This document shows positions 1-9,763 of a stretch of 39,205 nucleotides of DNA, in pieces; position 1 is the stretch's first letter; every line of letters starts with the position of its first letter. The notes beneath the pieces were generated by a model. That model searched no databases. It was not told the DNA's origin and was given only the letters and a program-made list of their open reading frames with translations. Position numbers and translations under genes: made by a program. This DNA is from an uncultured Aquimarina sp. (GTDB lineage Bacteria > Bacteroidota > Bacteroidia > Flavobacteriales > Flavobacteriaceae): NCBI GenBank assembly GCA_947496705.1, contig CANMDW010000034.1, positions 1 to 39,205 of the forward strand. The letters run 5' to 3'.

Positions 1-215
1 AAAAAATCAGGACCTAAAAAACTCCAAAACAGCTGAGAGAAAAAAATCAGGACCTAAAAAACTCCAAAACAGCTGAGAGAAAAAAATCAGGACTTAAAAA
101 ACTCCAAAACAGCTGAGAGAAAAAAATTAAGACCTCAGAAACTCCAAAACAGCTGAGGGAAAGAAATTAAAGCTTCAGAAACTTCAAAACAGCTATGGGA
201 AAAAATCAAGAGCTG
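1..215. repeat. 40-bp tandem minisatellite, decaying rightwards
   Basis: Five consecutive 40-base units start at 1, 41, 81, 121 and 161. Each is A-rich and contains the hexamer CAGCTG or a variant. Units 1 and 2 are identical, unit 3 differs by one base, and units 4 and 5 are progressively diverged. A partial sixth copy fades out by about 215. The array probably continues left of the window. It is not coding: forward frames hit TGA or TAA within one or two units. No unique spacers separate the units, so it is not a CRISPR array. Confidence 0.9.
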
Positions 216-373
216 TACGAATTTGCAACCTGTCTGACGACGAGGCAGGCTTTGCGCATTATTAAAAACTGTGACTACATCTTCAACGAAGTTACAAATC
301 TACTCTGCCACGGCAGGCTGAAGTAGACAGGCTTCGTCGAGCGTAGTTAAGGAAATTAGGTCGTAACCCAGGC
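216..373. other. Intergenic DNA downstream of the GH92 gene
   Basis: No gene is visible. The stretch contains short GC-rich inverted pieces of the CCTGTC/GGCAGG type, near 230-250 and 308-332. Similar CTGCCTG-type pieces occur in other intergenic regions of this window (about 26716, 33811 and 34470). No convincing terminator follows the GH92 stop codon. Confidence 0.5.
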
Positions 374-2668
374 TTAAAAAATAATGTGATCTGGCGGGTA
401 GTTTTCTTCATGTATCCCCCGGGTGGTATTGGGGATATCGGTCATTTCAAAAATCAATTGTCCTCCGTTCATAATTTCCTGATGGGAAATCCAGGTACGC
501 TCTAATACTTCACCATTGAGTGTAACCGACTGTACATATATATTCTCTTTTGAAAGGTTATTGGCTTCAATAACAAATGTCTTTCCATCATCTACCTGAA
601 TAGTCACTTTATCAAATATTGGGGTTCCCATGGCATATACTCCTCCCATGGGATTTACCGGATAAAAGCCCATAGCACTAAGCAAATACCATGAAGACAT
701 TTGGCCACAATCCTCATTTCCGCTTAATCCTTCGGGAGTATTATCATATAATTCTGTTAGTATTTGATGTACTTTTTCCTGTGTTTTCCATGGTTGTCCC
801 ACATAATTGTACAAATAAGCTACATGATGACTGGGTTCATTGCCATGCGCATATTGTCCTATTAGGCCCGTAATGTCTATCGATACGTCTTCTCCTTCGA
901 TCTTTGAATTCACATTGAACAACGAATCGAGTTTGGCAATAAATTGTGATTCGCCACCCATCAAATTTACCAGCCCCTGCACATCATGAGGCACAAACCA
1001 GGTATATTGCCATGCATTGGCTTCGACAAAATCGTAACCGCTATGCGAAGCATAGGTAGGATCGAAAGGAGTGACCCAGGAACCATCGGCTTTTCTTCCT
1101 CGCATGAATCCACTTGAGGTGTCAAATACATTTTTATAGGCTCCGGCTCTATTCATGAAATATTGGTAATCTTCGTCCTTCCCCAGGGCTTTGGCCATTT
1201 GGGCGATGCACCAATCGTCATAGGCATATTCCAGGGTTTTGGATACAGATTTGTTTTCTAATTCTGACGGGATATAGTTGTGTTTTTTATAGTGATTGAT
1301 CCCAAAATGATCCTGCATAGCACTGTTTTTCATGGCTTTATATGCTTTTTCTACATCAAAATCACGGATTCCTTTAAAATAGGCATCAGCTATGACTGGT
1401 ATCGAGTGATATCCAATCATTGTGAAGGTTTCTGTACCCATTAACGGCCATTCTGGCAAAAGGCCATATTCATCATAGTGAGAGAGCATAGAGAGGATCA
1501 TAGCATGTACTCGTTCTTTCTGGGTGATCGTATATAATGGATGGGCGGCTCTAAAGGTGTCCCAAAGAGAAAAAACAGTATAGCGGGTAAAATTATCTGC
1601 GGTATGGATCTTTTTATCTGCTCCTCTGAATTTACCATCGATATCTGTAAAAAGATAGGGAGCCAAGTAGCTGTGATAGGCTGCCGTGTAAAAGATCTCT
1701 TTACGATCGTGATGATCTGATTCTACTCGAATTTTGCGAAGCTCCTGTTCCCAGTTTTGTTGTGCATGTTTCTTTACCATATCAAAATCCCATCCCGGAT
1801 TTTCAGTGTCCAGATTATTGAGTGCTCCTTCTTCACTTACTGGCGAAATCCCGACTTTTACATATATTTTTTCTCCTTCTTTAGTTCGGAAATGAAACGC
1901 TCCTTTTATTTGATTTCCTACGGCTGAAATATTTTCGTTCAGTACTTCTCCTTCTACCTGAAATGTATACTGCTGAAAAGATTTTGAAAATCGTGCTGCA
2001 AAGTACACATATTGGTCTTCTGCCCATCCCGAGCTTCTTCTTAGGCCGGTAATTAGCGAATCATTTTTAACAGACATATATGCCTCAATCTCCTTATCAC
2101 CTTTTCTTCCATGTGTAAGATCAAAAAGGATATTGGCTTTTTGTGAAGCCGGAAACTGATACTGATGAAATCCTGTTCTTGGAGTAACCGTTAACGAAGC
2201 TTGAATTTCATAATCTTCAAGAAAAACCGAATAAAACCCGGGGGAAGCTTCCTCATTACTGTGAGAAAAGCGGGACCGATATCCTTCATCGGGGTTTTCA
2301 CGGCTTCCGGGATTCCATTTGACTTCTCCTACGGTTGGCATCATCATAATATCCATGAGGTCACCACGGCCCGTACCACTTAGGTGGGTATGACTGAAAC
2401 CCATGATTGAGCTATCACTATAGTGATAACCAGAGCACCAGTCCCAACCTCTGGTATAGGTATCAGGACTCAATTGTACCATACTAAAAGGCAACGTTGC
2501 CCCGGGAAAAGTATGACCATGACCTCCTGTTCCGATAAACGGATTTACATAGGTGATAAAATCCTCCTCGACTATTTCTTTTTCAGGAGTTTTTTCGGGT
2601 TTACAACTGTCAAATTGAATTAACAGCGCAATTAATACATAACTGTATAGTTGTTTATATTTAATCAT
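374..2668 (-). CDS. GH92 family exo-alpha-mannosidase, lipoprotein
   Basis: The 764-residue product matches the full usual length of GH92, a calcium-dependent inverting exo-alpha-mannosidase family. The family's N-terminal signature is present (VNPFIGTGGHGHTFPGAT, about residues 41-58). So are the HGNEPSHH segment, where the family's acid glutamate lies, and the late GNEDCGQMSSWY and GFYPVNP motifs. The N-terminus is a hydrophobic signal with Cys22 as the likely lipidation site, though the lipobox (FDSC) is weak, so an envelope lipoprotein is likely. It is the last gene of the PUL and follows GH3 and a small broken ORF. Its likely role is removing alpha-linked mannose from imported oligosaccharides. 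Family assignment is secure; linkage specificity cannot be read from sequence. Confidence 0.93.
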   Translation of the reverse strand: MIKYKQLYSYVLIALLIQFDSCKPEKTPEKEIVEEDFITYVNPFIGTGGHGHTFPGATLPFSMVQLSPDTYTRGWDWCSGYHYSDSSIMGFSHTHLSGTGRGDLMDIMMMPTVGEVKWNPGSRENPDEGYRSRFSHSNEEASPGFYSVFLEDYEIQASLTVTPRTGFHQYQFPASQKANILFDLTHGRKGDKEIEAYMSVKNDSLITGLRRSSGWAEDQYVYFAARFSKSFQQYTFQVEGEVLNENISAVGNQIKGAFHFRTKEGEKIYVKVGISPVSEEGALNNLDTENPGWDFDMVKKHAQQNWEQELRKIRVESDHHDRKEIFYTAAYHSYLAPYLFTDIDGKFRGADKKIHTADNFTRYTVFSLWDTFRAAHPLYTITQKERVHAMILSMLSHYDEYGLLPEWPLMGTETFTMIGYHSIPVIADAYFKGIRDFDVEKAYKAMKNSAMQDHFGINHYKKHNYIPSELENKSVSKTLEYAYDDWCIAQMAKALGKDEDYQYFMNRAGAYKNVFDTSSGFMRGRKADGSWVTPFDPTYASHSGYDFVEANAWQYTWFVPHDVQGLVNLMGGESQFIAKLDSLFNVNSKIEGEDVSIDITGLIGQYAHGNEPSHHVAYLYNYVGQPWKTQEKVHQILTELYDNTPEGLSGNEDCGQMSSWYLLSAMGFYPVNPMGGVYAMGTPIFDKVTIQVDDGKTFVIEANNLSKENIYVQSVTLNGEVLERTWISHQEIMNGGQLIFEMTDIPNTTRGIHEENYPPDHIIF

Positions 2669-2723
2669 GATCTACGTGTATAGCATCCAAAGGAATATTG
2701 AACATGATACAATTTGCCTTTAT

Positions 2724-2934
2724 TTAATTGTGATAGGCATAATTCCATCCACCAATATCCCTGATATAATATCTTTTCCCATTGACCTTATAATATGTTA
2801 TTATCTGTTGCCCAATAAGGATTATCCATATTTTTGGAATGAGCATCACGTTTGTCCTGTGCCAATACAATTCCTGAATATAGCAGATAAACTACCAGAA
2901 GTGATTTCTTTACTATGCGTGAAAGCTTTTTCAT
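2724..2934 (-). pseudogene. Small secreted ORF interrupted by a frameshift between GH3 and GH92
   Basis: An ATG at 2934, 33 bases after the GH3 stop, opens a 48-codon frame. It encodes a basic n-region and a hydrophobic signal peptide ending in GIVLAQ, then a polar stretch ending NPYWATDNNIL before TAA (2788-2790). The adjacent frame continues seamlessly from about 2795 with YYKVNGKRYYIRDIGGW and further residues, reaching TAA at 2724-2726. Joining the frames at about 2795 gives roughly 70 residues with natural-looking composition. It could be a broken short secreted protein or the 5' remnant of a larger gene. I do not recognise the family. The alternative is a genuine 48-residue secreted peptide; a sequencing error at the A/T-rich junction is also possible. 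Confidence 0.5.
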
Positions 2935-2967
2935 ACTTATTATTGTACACAACAGCTGTTGTCATGT

Positions 2968-5220
2968 TCATTCTATCAATTCAAACATTCCTTCCAGTCT
3001 TATGTCTGATGAAGAACTCCCTATCATCAATTGAAACGCTCCGGGTTCTGTTACCCATTGTAGCTCTTCATTCAATAGCTTCAGGTCTTTTGTAGTCAAA
3101 CTGAAATGGATCACTTTGGTTTCACCGGGTTTCAATAGTACTTTCCTGAATCTTTTTAACTCTTTAACAGGTCTTGTCACACTGGCTATAAGGTCTCTGG
3201 TATATACCTGAATTACTTCTTCGCCCTTAATCCTACCTGTATTGGTAATCTTTATACTAAAGGTAACTATATCATTAATACCAACCTTTGATTTTTCAAT
3301 TTGCAGGTCGGAATATTCAAATGTGGTATAACTCAATCCATACCCAAAAGGGTAGAGAGGTTTGTTGGGGATGTCATAATATTTTGAAGCCCATCTGGAT
3401 CCAGAGCCATCATCTGGCCGGCCGGTGTTCTTATAGCTATAAAATATAGGGATTTGTCCTACGGAAAGCGGAAAAGTAATAGGCAGTTTACCCGAGGGGT
3501 TATAATCTCCAAAAAGCACATCGGCAATAGCATTCCCTCCTTCTGTTCCGGGAATCCATACCTCGAGAATTGCCGGTACGTTATCATTGATCCAATTAAT
3601 AGTCAAGGGTCTGCCATTATGCAAGATTACGACCATGGGTTTTCCTAATGTATGAAGTTCTTTAACCAGTTCCATCTGAACTCCCGGAATATCAATTGAA
3701 GCTCTGCTAGAAGCTTCTCCGCTGTGTTTTTGACTTTCACCAACGGCTAAAATAATTACTTCTGCCTGTTTGGCTATCGCTATTGCTTGGCTAAAACCAG
3801 ATCGGTCTTCTGTATCATAATCGGCACCTTTTGCTGTGAGAATCTTAGTTTCTGGCAGTTTATTTTTAAGTCCCTGGATTATGGTAATGACGTCTTCTTT
3901 ATTTCCTTCGGCTTTCCATCTACCCATAGTGGCCTTAGGATCATCGATCATGGGCCCTATGAGGGCAATGGTTTTCAGCTTTTTAGACAAAGGCAGCAAC
4001 TGATCTTTATTTTTTAACAACACCAGGGATTTCCGGGCTATATCCCGGGCAGCTTCTCGATTTTCGAGAGTTAATACCTCTGTTTTTTCTCTTTCGGGAT
4101 TAGTATATTGATACGGGTCATCAAAAAGACCTAATCTGTATTTGGCAAGCAAAATCCTAGCTGCAGCTATATCAATATCTTTTTCAGACACCTTGTTCTC
4201 TTTTACCAATTGCACCAGGTTTTTGACAAAGGACTTTGATCCCATATCCATATCCACGCCAGCTTTGATAGAAGCTGCTGCTGCCGAACTTGAATCTGCT
4301 GCCACACCATGTTCCATTAGTTGGGTAATCGTACTCCAATCGGTAACCACAAAACCGTCAAACCCCCACTGTGTTCTAAGAATATCTGTCAATAAGAACC
4401 TACTTACCGTAGCTGGTACCGCATTCACTTCTGTAAAGGAGGTCATGTAGGTGCCAACTCCTGCATTAAGAGTAGCCTCAAAAGGTGGAAAATGCACCTC
4501 ATACAATTCTCTCATCGAGACATCTGTGATGCTATACTCCCTACCTGCCATAGGGGAACCATACCCTGCAAAATGCTTGGCACATGCCAATATGGTATTC
4601 TCTTTGCTCAAATCATCCCCCTGAAAGCCCTTGACACGAGCCGCTGCAACCAGGCTTCCATAATAGGGGTCTTCACCAGCACCTTCCATTACCCTTCCCC
4701 ATCTTGGGTCGCGGGAAACATCTACCATAGGAGCATAGGTCCAATTAATCCCAGAGGCTGAGGCCTCGATAGCAGCTATCCTTGCTGATTTCTCTATAGC
4801 CTCCAGATCCCAACTGGCAGCTTCGGCCAATGGTATTGGAGTAAGTGTTTTGTATCCATGGATCACATCTCTTGCAAATAATAGCGGAATCCCCAATCTG
4901 GATTCCTCTACAGCAATACGCTGCACTTCTCTATTGGGTCCTGCTCCCACTACGCCTATTAGATTTCCTACACTCCCCTTTCTAATGGCCTCTGCTTTTT
5001 CAGGCCCGATTTGGGTAGCCGAATTACGATTACCATCACGGCCTACCAGATTTAACTGGCCAATTTTTTCTTCCAAAGTCATTAATGCTATCAAAGAATC
5101 CACCTTCTTTTCATAAGGATCGGAATTATGAGACTTATCAGCAGTATCACAGCTGTTGAAAGCATAACAAATCACAGCTGTAATAGACAGCCGGATCAGG
5201 AGTTTATTTTTTTTAATCAC
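2968..5220 (-). CDS. GH3 family beta-glycosidase (BglX-like), lipoprotein
   Basis: This 750-residue GH3 enzyme has the complete BglX-like architecture: N-terminal (beta/alpha)8 domain, alpha/beta sandwich and C-terminal fibronectin-III-like domain (about residues 650-745). Visible motifs include DPRWGR (171-176), AKHFAGYG (214-221) and the nucleophile motif VVTDW with Asp294. The region GESQKHSGEASSR is where the acid/base glutamate of this group lies, and NTGRP is typical of BglX. The N-terminus is a lipoprotein signal with Cys24 in AFNSC. The gene starts 12 bases after the upstream giant-protein stop, so the two are co-transcribed. It probably removes beta-linked glucose or xylose from oligosaccharides in the periplasm. 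Beta-glucosidase versus beta-xylosidase cannot be decided from sequence. Confidence 0.93.
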   Translation of the reverse strand: MIKKNKLLIRLSITAVICYAFNSCDTADKSHNSDPYEKKVDSLIALMTLEEKIGQLNLVGRDGNRNSATQIGPEKAEAIRKGSVGNLIGVVGAGPNREVQRIAVEESRLGIPLLFARDVIHGYKTLTPIPLAEAASWDLEAIEKSARIAAIEASASGINWTYAPMVDVSRDPRWGRVMEGAGEDPYYGSLVAAARVKGFQGDDLSKENTILACAKHFAGYGSPMAGREYSITDVSMRELYEVHFPPFEATLNAGVGTYMTSFTEVNAVPATVSRFLLTDILRTQWGFDGFVVTDWSTITQLMEHGVAADSSSAAAASIKAGVDMDMGSKSFVKNLVQLVKENKVSEKDIDIAAARILLAKYRLGLFDDPYQYTNPEREKTEVLTLENREAARDIARKSLVLLKNKDQLLPLSKKLKTIALIGPMIDDPKATMGRWKAEGNKEDVITIIQGLKNKLPETKILTAKGADYDTEDRSGFSQAIAIAKQAEVIILAVGESQKHSGEASSRASIDIPGVQMELVKELHTLGKPMVVILHNGRPLTINWINDNVPAILEVWIPGTEGGNAIADVLFGDYNPSGKLPITFPLSVGQIPIFYSYKNTGRPDDGSGSRWASKYYDIPNKPLYPFGYGLSYTTFEYSDLQIEKSKVGINDIVTFSIKITNTGRIKGEEVIQVYTRDLIASVTRPVKELKRFRKVLLKPGETKVIHFSLTTKDLKLLNEELQWVTEPGAFQLMIGSSSSDIRLEGMFELIE

Positions 5221-5232
5221 TTAAAATCGTTT

Positions 5233-8200
5233 TTATCGTTCAATTATTAATTTATAGAAATATTTTTTGTCTGACCGAGTTAATTGTATCAGATATAAGC
5301 CTTCATTAAACTCTTCAACATTGATCAATACTAACTGTTTGTTTGAATCAGCATAATTCAATTTTTGCAGCATATTTCTTCCTGTTATGTCTGTAATTGC
5401 AATATTCCAAATACCTTTTTCGGGAAACCGCAGATGTAACTCAGAACTTGCCGGGTTGGGGTACAAAGAAATTTGGTTTTCGGCTATTTTTAAATGATTT
5501 TCGGGTTTTAGCAGATTATTAAGTACTGAATTGACTACAAAGAGCGCATCGAGATTTGGTCCGCCGCCACTTGTTATGCCAGTAACACGGATTTTATTTT
5601 CGCCGGCATTTAATATAGCATTCATGGTTGCAATCTCCCACACAGACCATGCACCTGTGGAATTTCCAGTTAAGCTACCTGTGATTATATCATTGATCAT
5701 GATCTCGACAGGCCGGTCACTTGATGATCCATTTGCAAACCGGAAATTGAGTACATAATCACCCGATTGTTCAGCATTTACCGTCCACTCTGTATAGCTA
5801 CCAGCTTCATTATCATTATTAACATATGCTGTACCCAGGTAATTACTATGTTCGGTTTCTATTGCCCCGTTAAAAATAAACCCCTCTTCGGCCTGATATA
5901 TTTCGCCATCGGCTTCAACCACCAAAAAACGAACAGGACCGACTCCGGCTGAAGCACCATCATTAGCTGTTGCAATGGCCGAAATAACATATTCACCCGC
6001 CTCTTCCAGAATAAGATCAAAAACATAAGGAGCATTATTTACTTCTCCTAGTAAGGAATCTGCAACGTAAAAAGCTACTGTTTCAATAGTAGAAGTTTCG
6101 TGAGTGGCTTCTACTTCTATGGTTAGGGTTTGGCCAAGTAGATAAGCAGGGCCTTCAACAGGGGATAGTATCGCTATTTGAATTGGATTATCTCCATCTG
6201 CAAAAAGATTTTGAACATCGGATGCTGCAAGAACACTGTTGTATAGTTTTACCTCATCCATCAACCCATCAAAATATCGCTCGTTTTTACCTGATCGCCC
6301 GAAACGCAGCTTATCGCTGAAGACGAACGGATTACCATCATGAGGTGCCGATCGTTTCTCGATACCATCCACATAGAGTTTAACGACGTCTTCAACATCC
6401 CAGGTAGCTACAATATGATGCCATTGGTCATCATCTATTCTGTTGGCAGTTAACCTAAGGCCTTCTGCTCCTTCATGATAGAATTCGATTTCTCCATCAT
6501 TAGTGATATTCAGATGAAGTTCTTGTTCGGGTCCGAAACCATTTCCTTTTTGGGCCGCTCCATAAAAAAGCATTCCCCGAGAAGATTGCGTGGTCTTTAC
6601 CCACATAGATACCGATCCTTTGTCACTTCCAAAAATACCAGTAGGGATATTGACATATTGGTCAATCCCATTGAAACTGGCTGCCTGATCAATAAGTCCG
6701 CCTAAAACAAAACCGACTCCTTTGTTTTCACCCGGATAATTCCCCAGAGCATCTTCTACATTATCATCAAATTTATAATAGGCCAGCTTACTTAATGTAG
6801 TATCTGAAACTTCTACAGCATATGGTGAGTGACCATTTATAGCATTAAATGCACGCACCCGATACGTATACGCATTATTTTCATCGAGTCCATTATCCAA
6901 AAAGCTTGTTTCATTGGCAGGTACTACCCCTACCTGCTCAAAATCACCATCTTCATTTTTTCGTTCTACCTTAAAAGAATTTTCAGTATCTGAGGCGTCC
7001 TCCCAGGTCACCAATAATTGGCTAATGCTTATAGGTTTTATATCTGGGTTAACAGGTGTCTCAGGTACTTGCAGGTCGCATTGGGTACCTCTTGAGTAGT
7101 TAATTCTTTTATGAGTGCGTCCTTTATCGTCTTCCCATATTAGCTTTACTACATTTAAGATATCTTCAGTAGTTGTAAAGAAATATGAAGTCCCGGAAGG
7201 TACGATCAAATCTCCAGATTGTTTTCTGTATAATGTCTTCCAATCTGCAACTACCTGAAACGGATTAGGATTATATACACTCCAGCGACGTTCATAATCC
7301 GGATCATTAGAACAGCTATGGTCTAACTGAAGGTTACGGATCCATCTTTGGTAATATATATTTTCTTCGCCAGAAACAGTTTCTCCCCCATTGTTAAAGG
7401 CTACTATACGATAGGTATAATATCCTGAGTGCGTTAAGGAAGTATCTGAAAAATAAACAGCATCTTTATCTAATTCGGCAATAACCTCAAAATCTCCAAG
7501 TTTTCCCTTTCTCTCTACTTTAAATCCATCCTCATTATCCGAATTATCTCGCCATTTTAAATCTACCCTGTCAAAAAATATTTGTTCTATTTCCAGGCTA
7601 TCGGCGGCTACCGGTTTTTTTTTTAAAGTTGTCGCCGAAGCCGGATTAGAATAGAAGGAATTTTGTACTTCTTTAAAAGTTCTTATGCGATAACTATATA
7701 AGGTATTGCTTATCAAACTACTATCCTTATAAGTAGTAATATCACTCTCTAAAGTAGCCACTTCTGCATAAGCTCCTTCGGCAGATTTTCGCTCTAGCTT
7801 AAAGCCTTCTTCGATAGTATTAGGATCTTCCCAGGTTAATTGAATTTCATTTGAAGAAATTGTTGTTGCCGTAAGATTGGCAGGGGCTACTAATGAGGAC
7901 CCGGGTCCGTCAATTACCGTTCTGCCGGCAAAATCATACACCCGAGAAGATCCATTGATATTCAATGTTAATATATTTCCGTTCACATCCTGTTCTACCC
8001 AAGGATTACTCATCAAAGGCCAGGCGGTATAATCAATTTGGTTTCCATTCACTTTTCTATGTGCTTCATATTTGATATCCAGTTCATTTCCATAAATAGA
8101 TTGGTATACAATTCTTGGAGGACTCACCTCTACCGAAGAGCCTTCGAGCCTGTCAAAGCTTTCTATTTCGGCTTTAAAAGCTTCTAATTGTTGTGCTGGT

Positions 8201-9627
8201 GTTCCTTCATATCGTGTGGGCAATGCGGTTTCAACCACCGCTCCCGTAATGATATGATCGAGTTTTATTCTGGGATCGCTCGGATCCCAGGAAATGGGTT
8301 TTGGAGAAAGTACTGCAATGAGTACGTTTCCATAGTGAAAATATACTTTATTGGGAGTGTCTATAAACACACTAAGATCGGGAGACACAAAACCTTCGAC
8401 AAAAGGGAAACCATCATCGGCTGGAATATCGTATACGGCAGCCAATGTTCTGTCTTTTTGTACTACCTGTTCATATTTGGTGGTTCCTGCTTTATTTTTG
8501 GAAATATCTTTTCTTCCGTGTTTGAACCAAAAAGTGCTTTTTTGATCATCATTGATGGATTGCCAAACTACCCCCCAACGATGCGATTGTTCATTAAGGC
8601 CAGAGTTTTGTCCCGAAGGCAATTCGGCCTGGCTATATACTGCATAAAGATCTTTATCCATAAAGGTGGTCTTCCTGAATTCTAAACTCCAAGCATCATT
8701 TACCGCATGAGATTCTAAATTGGTAAATGTATTTGTTCGTGTATTGGCAATGTCAGTAATGATCTGAGGAAGCTGATAGTCTGAAGTGATAAGTCCCAAG
8801 GCAAAACATGCTCTAGGTAATCCTCCGAGGTCAAAATTGGTTTGATTCTTTCCTCCAAAATAGAGCCAATGCATAAAATCTGATTCATAATATTCATTTT
8901 GTGCATCATAAGGAAAAAGATTACGTAATGATGATGTAGCCATGTGCCCTTCCATCCAGTTGTTGGCAGAATTGATCATTAACCATTCGAAGGCCCATGC
9001 TGCCAATTGCTTTATTTCGGGGTCTTGTGAGAGATCTGCCAAAGTTCGCATGGGACCAAGGTGAAACGCGATATAAATTGGAGAATCGTGTTCTATCACA
9101 CCGGTATATATCCATTCTTTCATTTTACGGATTAGAAAATCCCTTCCTGTTGGATCACTGGTTTGATATTCGGATCCAGGAACAAAATCTGTTTCAGGCC
9201 ATTGCTCTGAGGCAAGAAACCTAGCCACTGCAAGCATCACTCTATGGTTTTGGGAAAAACCTCCTTTATAATCGGTAAAGGTGGTAAAATACTCTTTGGA
9301 TCGATCTGTTAATGGCTGATCATATTTTGTATTTTTCCAACGTAGATAAGTATCCATTGCAGACCAATACGCAAATGGAGAGTCTCCTGGAATCTCGGCA
9401 TAGGTTTGATTTAGCACATTTATTCCATCGGCGTCTTTTCCTTTTAGAAAATTGGCCTGTGCAAACCAAAACCCATATTTTGGTATGTCTCCCGGTACAA
9501 CAGTTGTTGCATACTGATCGGTGATCGCTGCAGCACGTTCTTCAAAAGTATTTTGTGCTTGTACCGGGGATATTGATATTGTTAAAAGTAATATCAGTGA
9601 CCAAAGGATGGTACCATCTTTTATCAT
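5233..9627 (-). CDS. Giant T9SS-secreted putative polysaccharide-degrading enzyme B (unrecognised catalytic-like domain)
   Basis: I start this protein (1464 residues) at the ATG at 9627, because a clean signal peptide ending PVQAQ begins there. ATGs at 9657 and 9675 would add 10 or 16 polar residues. Residues about 26-575 form a domain shared with the neighbouring giant protein, helical first and beta-rich later; I do not recognise it. Next come two fibronectin-III domains (about 585-755), a short two-cysteine module (about 760-850), a third FN3 (about 855-940), a LamG/concanavalin-like domain (about 947-1150), an Ig-like domain, a CBM6-like domain (about 1240-1370) and a T9SS type A sorting domain (SLYPNPASSELHL onwards). 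Conserved N-domain residues include His180, Tyr185, His189, His228 and Gln243-Asn-Glu-Tyr. PUL context suggests a secreted endo-acting lyase; that is inference. Confidence 0.85.
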   Translation of the reverse strand: MIKDGTILWSLILLLTISISPVQAQNTFEERAAAITDQYATTVVPGDIPKYGFWFAQANFLKGKDADGINVLNQTYAEIPGDSPFAYWSAMDTYLRWKNTKYDQPLTDRSKEYFTTFTDYKGGFSQNHRVMLAVARFLASEQWPETDFVPGSEYQTSDPTGRDFLIRKMKEWIYTGVIEHDSPIYIAFHLGPMRTLADLSQDPEIKQLAAWAFEWLMINSANNWMEGHMATSSLRNLFPYDAQNEYYESDFMHWLYFGGKNQTNFDLGGLPRACFALGLITSDYQLPQIITDIANTRTNTFTNLESHAVNDAWSLEFRKTTFMDKDLYAVYSQAELPSGQNSGLNEQSHRWGVVWQSINDDQKSTFWFKHGRKDISKNKAGTTKYEQVVQKDRTLAAVYDIPADDGFPFVEGFVSPDLSVFIDTPNKVYFHYGNVLIAVLSPKPISWDPSDPRIKLDHIITGAVVETALPTRYEGTPAQQLEAFKAEIESFDRLEGSSVEVSPPRIVYQSIYGNELDIKYEAHRKVNGNQIDYTAWPLMSNPWVEQDVNGNILTLNINGSSRVYDFAGRTVIDGPGSSLVAPANLTATTISSNEIQLTWEDPNTIEEGFKLERKSAEGAYAEVATLESDITTYKDSSLISNTLYSYRIRTFKEVQNSFYSNPASATTLKKKPVAADSLEIEQIFFDRVDLKWRDNSDNEDGFKVERKGKLGDFEVIAELDKDAVYFSDTSLTHSGYYTYRIVAFNNGGETVSGEENIYYQRWIRNLQLDHSCSNDPDYERRWSVYNPNPFQVVADWKTLYRKQSGDLIVPSGTSYFFTTTEDILNVVKLIWEDDKGRTHKRINYSRGTQCDLQVPETPVNPDIKPISISQLLVTWEDASDTENSFKVERKNEDGDFEQVGVVPANETSFLDNGLDENNAYTYRVRAFNAINGHSPYAVEVSDTTLSKLAYYKFDDNVEDALGNYPGENKGVGFVLGGLIDQAASFNGIDQYVNIPTGIFGSDKGSVSMWVKTTQSSRGMLFYGAAQKGNGFGPEQELHLNITNDGEIEFYHEGAEGLRLTANRIDDDQWHHIVATWDVEDVVKLYVDGIEKRSAPHDGNPFVFSDKLRFGRSGKNERYFDGLMDEVKLYNSVLAASDVQNLFADGDNPIQIAILSPVEGPAYLLGQTLTIEVEATHETSTIETVAFYVADSLLGEVNNAPYVFDLILEEAGEYVISAIATANDGASAGVGPVRFLVVEADGEIYQAEEGFIFNGAIETEHSNYLGTAYVNNDNEAGSYTEWTVNAEQSGDYVLNFRFANGSSSDRPVEIMINDIITGSLTGNSTGAWSVWEIATMNAILNAGENKIRVTGITSGGGPNLDALFVVNSVLNNLLKPENHLKIAENQISLYPNPASSELHLRFPEKGIWNIAITDITGRNMLQKLNYADSNKQLVLINVEEFNEGLYLIQLTRSDKKYFYKLIIER

Positions 9628-9763
9628 ATCGTTACTATTTAATTTAAAATCTTCCATGAGTTCCAATTTTATCAATTTATCTGTGTGTGTTTCATGTTAT
9701 GTTTTTTTACATCTTTTATCTTAATGTAATGCAAATTCATGAAGTACCTTTACGTACCTGAAC

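Noticed and set aside
1..200. CRISPR array
   Set aside because: The 40-bp units are directly tandem with no unique spacers, and no cas genes are present.
2667..3095. 142-residue plus-strand frame between GH92 and GH3
   Set aside because: It overlaps the end of the GH3 gene antisense, and the gap it spans is better explained by the minus-strand signal-peptide ORF. The hydrophobic composition is typical of a shadow frame.
8188..8685. 165-residue plus-strand frame within enzyme B
   Set aside because: It is fully antisense to a well-supported gene, with no family resemblance or start context.
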